A stretch of DNA of 64,000 nt from Xanthobacter sp. NM-59. Its GTDB lineage: Bacteria > Pseudomonadota > Alphaproteobacteria > Rhizobiales > Xanthobacteraceae. A program made the position numbers and the translations under genes. This document shows, in pieces, positions 62,282 through 64,000 of this stretch. The DNA lies in NCBI RefSeq assembly GCF_021401125.1, contig NZ_JACBFQ010000002.1, positions 372,001 through 436,000 of the forward strand, read 5' to 3'. Each line of letters opens with the position of its first letter. Positions within the stretch are counted from its first letter, which is position 1. A model generated the notes under the pieces. That model did no database searches and was not told where the DNA came from. It saw only the letters and a list, made by a program, of their open reading frames with translations.

Positions 62282-64000
62282 ATGCCTAATTTCTTCATCG
62301 ACCGGCCGATCTTCGCCTGGGTGGTCGCCATCTTCATCATGATCGGCGGCGCCATCGCCATCCCGCTGCTGCCGGTCTCCCAATATCCCAACATCGCCCC
62401 GCCGCAGATCGCGGTCTCCACCTCCTATCCCGGCGCCTCGCCGGAGGAGCTCTATCAGGGCGTGACCCGGCTGATCGAGGAGGAACTGAACGGCGTCAAC
62501 GGGCTCATGTATTTCGAGTCCACATCGGATACCTCCGGCGCGGTGCAGATCACCGCCACCTTCGCGCCCGGCACCTCGGTGGAGCAGGCCTCGGTGGATG
62601 TGCAGAACCGCATCCGGCGGGTGGAAGCGCGCCTGCCGCGGCCGGTGGTGCAGCAGGGCATCACCGTGGAGGAGGCGGCAAGCTCGTTCCTGCTCGTGGT
62701 CGCCCTCACCTCCACCGACGGCAGGACCGACGAGCTCGCGCTCGGTGACTACGCGACGCGCAACGTGCTGAGCGAGCTGCGGCGCATCGGGGGCGTCGGC
62801 AAGGCCCAGCTCTTCTCCACCCAGCGGGCGATGCGGGTGTGGGTGGACCCCGACAGGATGCTCGGCCTCAGGCTCACCGCCGACGACATCACTCAGGCGA
62901 TCCAGGCGCAGAACGCCCAGGTGGCCGCCGGCCGCATCGGCGCGCTGCCCAACCCCGTCAGCCAGGAGACCTCGGCGCCGGTGCTGGTGAAGGGCCAGCT
63001 CGGCACGCCGGAGGAATTCGGCGCCATCGTGCTGCGCGCCAATCCGGATGGCTCCATGGTGCGCCTGCGCGACGTAGCGCGCATCGAAGTAGGCGGGGAG
63101 GACTACAACTTCACCAGCCGCCTGAACGGCCAGCCCAGCGCGTCGGTGGGCATCCAGCTCTCTGCCACCGGCAATGCGCTCGCCACCTCCCAGGCCGTCA
63201 AGGCGAAGATGGCAGAGCTGGAGCGCTTCTTCCCGCCGGGCATCCGGCAGTCCATCCCCTACAACACGACGCCCTTCGTCGAGATCTCCATCAAGAAGGT
63301 GCTCCAGACCCTCGCCGAAGCGGTGGCGCTGGTGTTTGTCGTGATGTTCGTGTTCCTGCAGAACGTGCGCTACACCCTCATCCCCACGGTGGTGGTGCCG
63401 GTGGCGCTGCTCGGCACCTGCGCGGTGATGCTGGCCGCGGGTTTCTCCATCAACGTGCTCACCATGTTCGCCATGGTGCTGGCCATCGGCATCCTGGTGG
63501 ACGACGCCATCGTGGTGGTGGAGAATGTCGAGCGCCTGATGGCGGATGAGGGCCTTTCCCCGCGCGAGGCGACCCGAAAGGCCATGGGGCAGATCGGCGG
63601 CGCCATCGTCGGGATCACCCTGGTGCTCACTGCGGTGTTCGTTCCCATGGCGTTTTTTCCCGGCGCCACCGGCATCATCTATCGCCAGTTCAGCCTGACA
63701 ATGGTGGTCTCCATCCTGTTCTCGGGCTTCCTGGCGCTCTCCCTCACGCCGGCCATGTGCGCCACCTTCCTGAAGCCCGTCCCGCAGGGCCATCACGAGA
63801 AGCGCGGCCTGTTCGGGGCGTTCAACCGCGGCTTTGCGCGCACCGCGCACGGCTATCGCGGGCTCGTCGGCTGGGCCGTCGACCGCGCCGGGCGGATGAT
63901 GCTGGTCTATCTCGCGCTGCTGATCGGCCTTGGCTGGGCGTTCATGCGCCTGCCTGCGGCCTTCCTGCCCACCGAGGACCAGGGCTACCTGATCGTCGAC
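62282..64000 (+). CDS. RND multidrug efflux pump, HAE1 family (AcrB type), 3' end outside window
   Basis: The first 573 codons of an AcrB-like proton-drug antiporter are present and open to the window edge. It starts MPNFFIDRPIFAWVVAIFI, the HAE1 signature, with SQYPNIAPPQIAVSTSYPGA, and has the two adjacent aspartates of proton relay in GILVDDAIVVVENVERLM (helix 4). The large periplasmic porter domain (about residues 35-335) is complete. No break is visible. Confidence 0.95.
   Translation, partial: MPNFFIDRPIFAWVVAIFIMIGGAIAIPLLPVSQYPNIAPPQIAVSTSYPGASPEELYQGVTRLIEEELNGVNGLMYFESTSDTSGAVQITATFAPGTSVEQASVDVQNRIRRVEARLPRPVVQQGITVEEAASSFLLVVALTSTDGRTDELALGDYATRNVLSELRRIGGVGKAQLFSTQRAMRVWVDPDRMLGLRLTADDITQAIQAQNAQVAAGRIGALPNPVSQETSAPVLVKGQLGTPEEFGAIVLRANPDGSMVRLRDVARIEVGGEDYNFTSRLNGQPSASVGIQLSATGNALATSQAVKAKMAELERFFPPGIRQSIPYNTTPFVEISIKKVLQTLAEAVALVFVVMFVFLQNVRYTLIPTVVVPVALLGTCAVMLAAGFSINVLTMFAMVLAIGILVDDAIVVVENVERLMADEGLSPREATRKAMGQIGGAIVGITLVLTAVFVPMAFFPGATGIIYRQFSLTMVVSILFSGFLALSLTPAMCATFLKPVPQGHHEKRGLFGAFNRGFARTAHGYRGLVGWAVDRAGRMMLVYLALLIGLGWAFMRLPAAFLPTEDQGYLIVD

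Overview
The window is high-GC chromosomal DNA of an alphaproteobacterium. Gene content (bluB, glpD-glpK, rpmI-rplT-pheS-pheT, a broken dcw cluster, flp pilin with prepilin peptidase) and short dispersed palindromic repeats carrying a TTCTTCACGCGA(A/G)CC core suggest a Hyphomicrobiales (Rhizobiales) genome, perhaps Xanthobacteraceae. That placement is inference; there is no rRNA here to test it.

Layout. 0-4.1 kb: dcw genes murF (partial), mraY and murD, with a DUF2892 gene between mraY and murD; ftsW/murG/murC do not follow anywhere in the window. 4.2-10.0 kb: a divergent TetR regulator and a tripartite exporter (NodT-type outer-membrane lipoprotein, MacA, MacB). 9.75-14.4 kb: a tandem duplication. 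Each unit holds the macB 3' end, a gene with a fixed 64-residue start and a highly divergent remainder, and a convergent RTX (haemolysin-type repeat) gene; only the outer macB and outer RTX copies are complete. 14.5-16.6 kb: a sulfotransferase-like gene flanked by a partial and a complete copy of an AraC/methylguanine-methyltransferase gene. 16.8-22.1 kb: bluB, glpK, glpD and an orphan TRAP binding protein. 22.1-29.0 kb: core genes (rpmI, rplT, pheS, pheT, phosphomannomutase). 29.1-32.2 kb: SDR and MFS genes with a divergent LysR regulator. 32.4-36.4 kb: Flp pilin, CpaA-type peptidase, M17 aminopeptidase, NlpC/P60 hydrolase, YggS and tRNA-Glu.

36.4-41.0 kb, starting at the tRNA, is a gene graveyard: a NitT/TauT-type ABC transporter, a 2-hydroxychromene-2-carboxylate isomerase-like gene, RidA and an iron-sulfur reductase are all broken, with an apparently intact MOSC gene among them. 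41.3-49.0 kb holds a LacI regulator, a four-gene ABC importer, a GpdQ-like phosphodiesterase and a frameshifted phospholipase C/acid phosphatase gene, which together look like a phosphodiester or phospholipid scavenging locus. 49-50.6 kb is decayed DNA with an Mrr remnant. 50.6-58.5 kb holds an RsmB-type methyltransferase, a YgiQ radical SAM protein, an HD-GYP sensor and a DUF4239 protein. 58.5-60.7 kb holds broken SphA-like and arylsulfatase genes and an IS5-family element. 61.0-64 kb starts an RND efflux operon that runs off the window, behind a strong TetR-type operator.

The most unusual feature is the duplicated variable-protein/RTX locus directly behind MacAB: two conserved flanks enclose a cassette in which the protein C-terminus, the terminator and the RTX 3' end have all diverged together.
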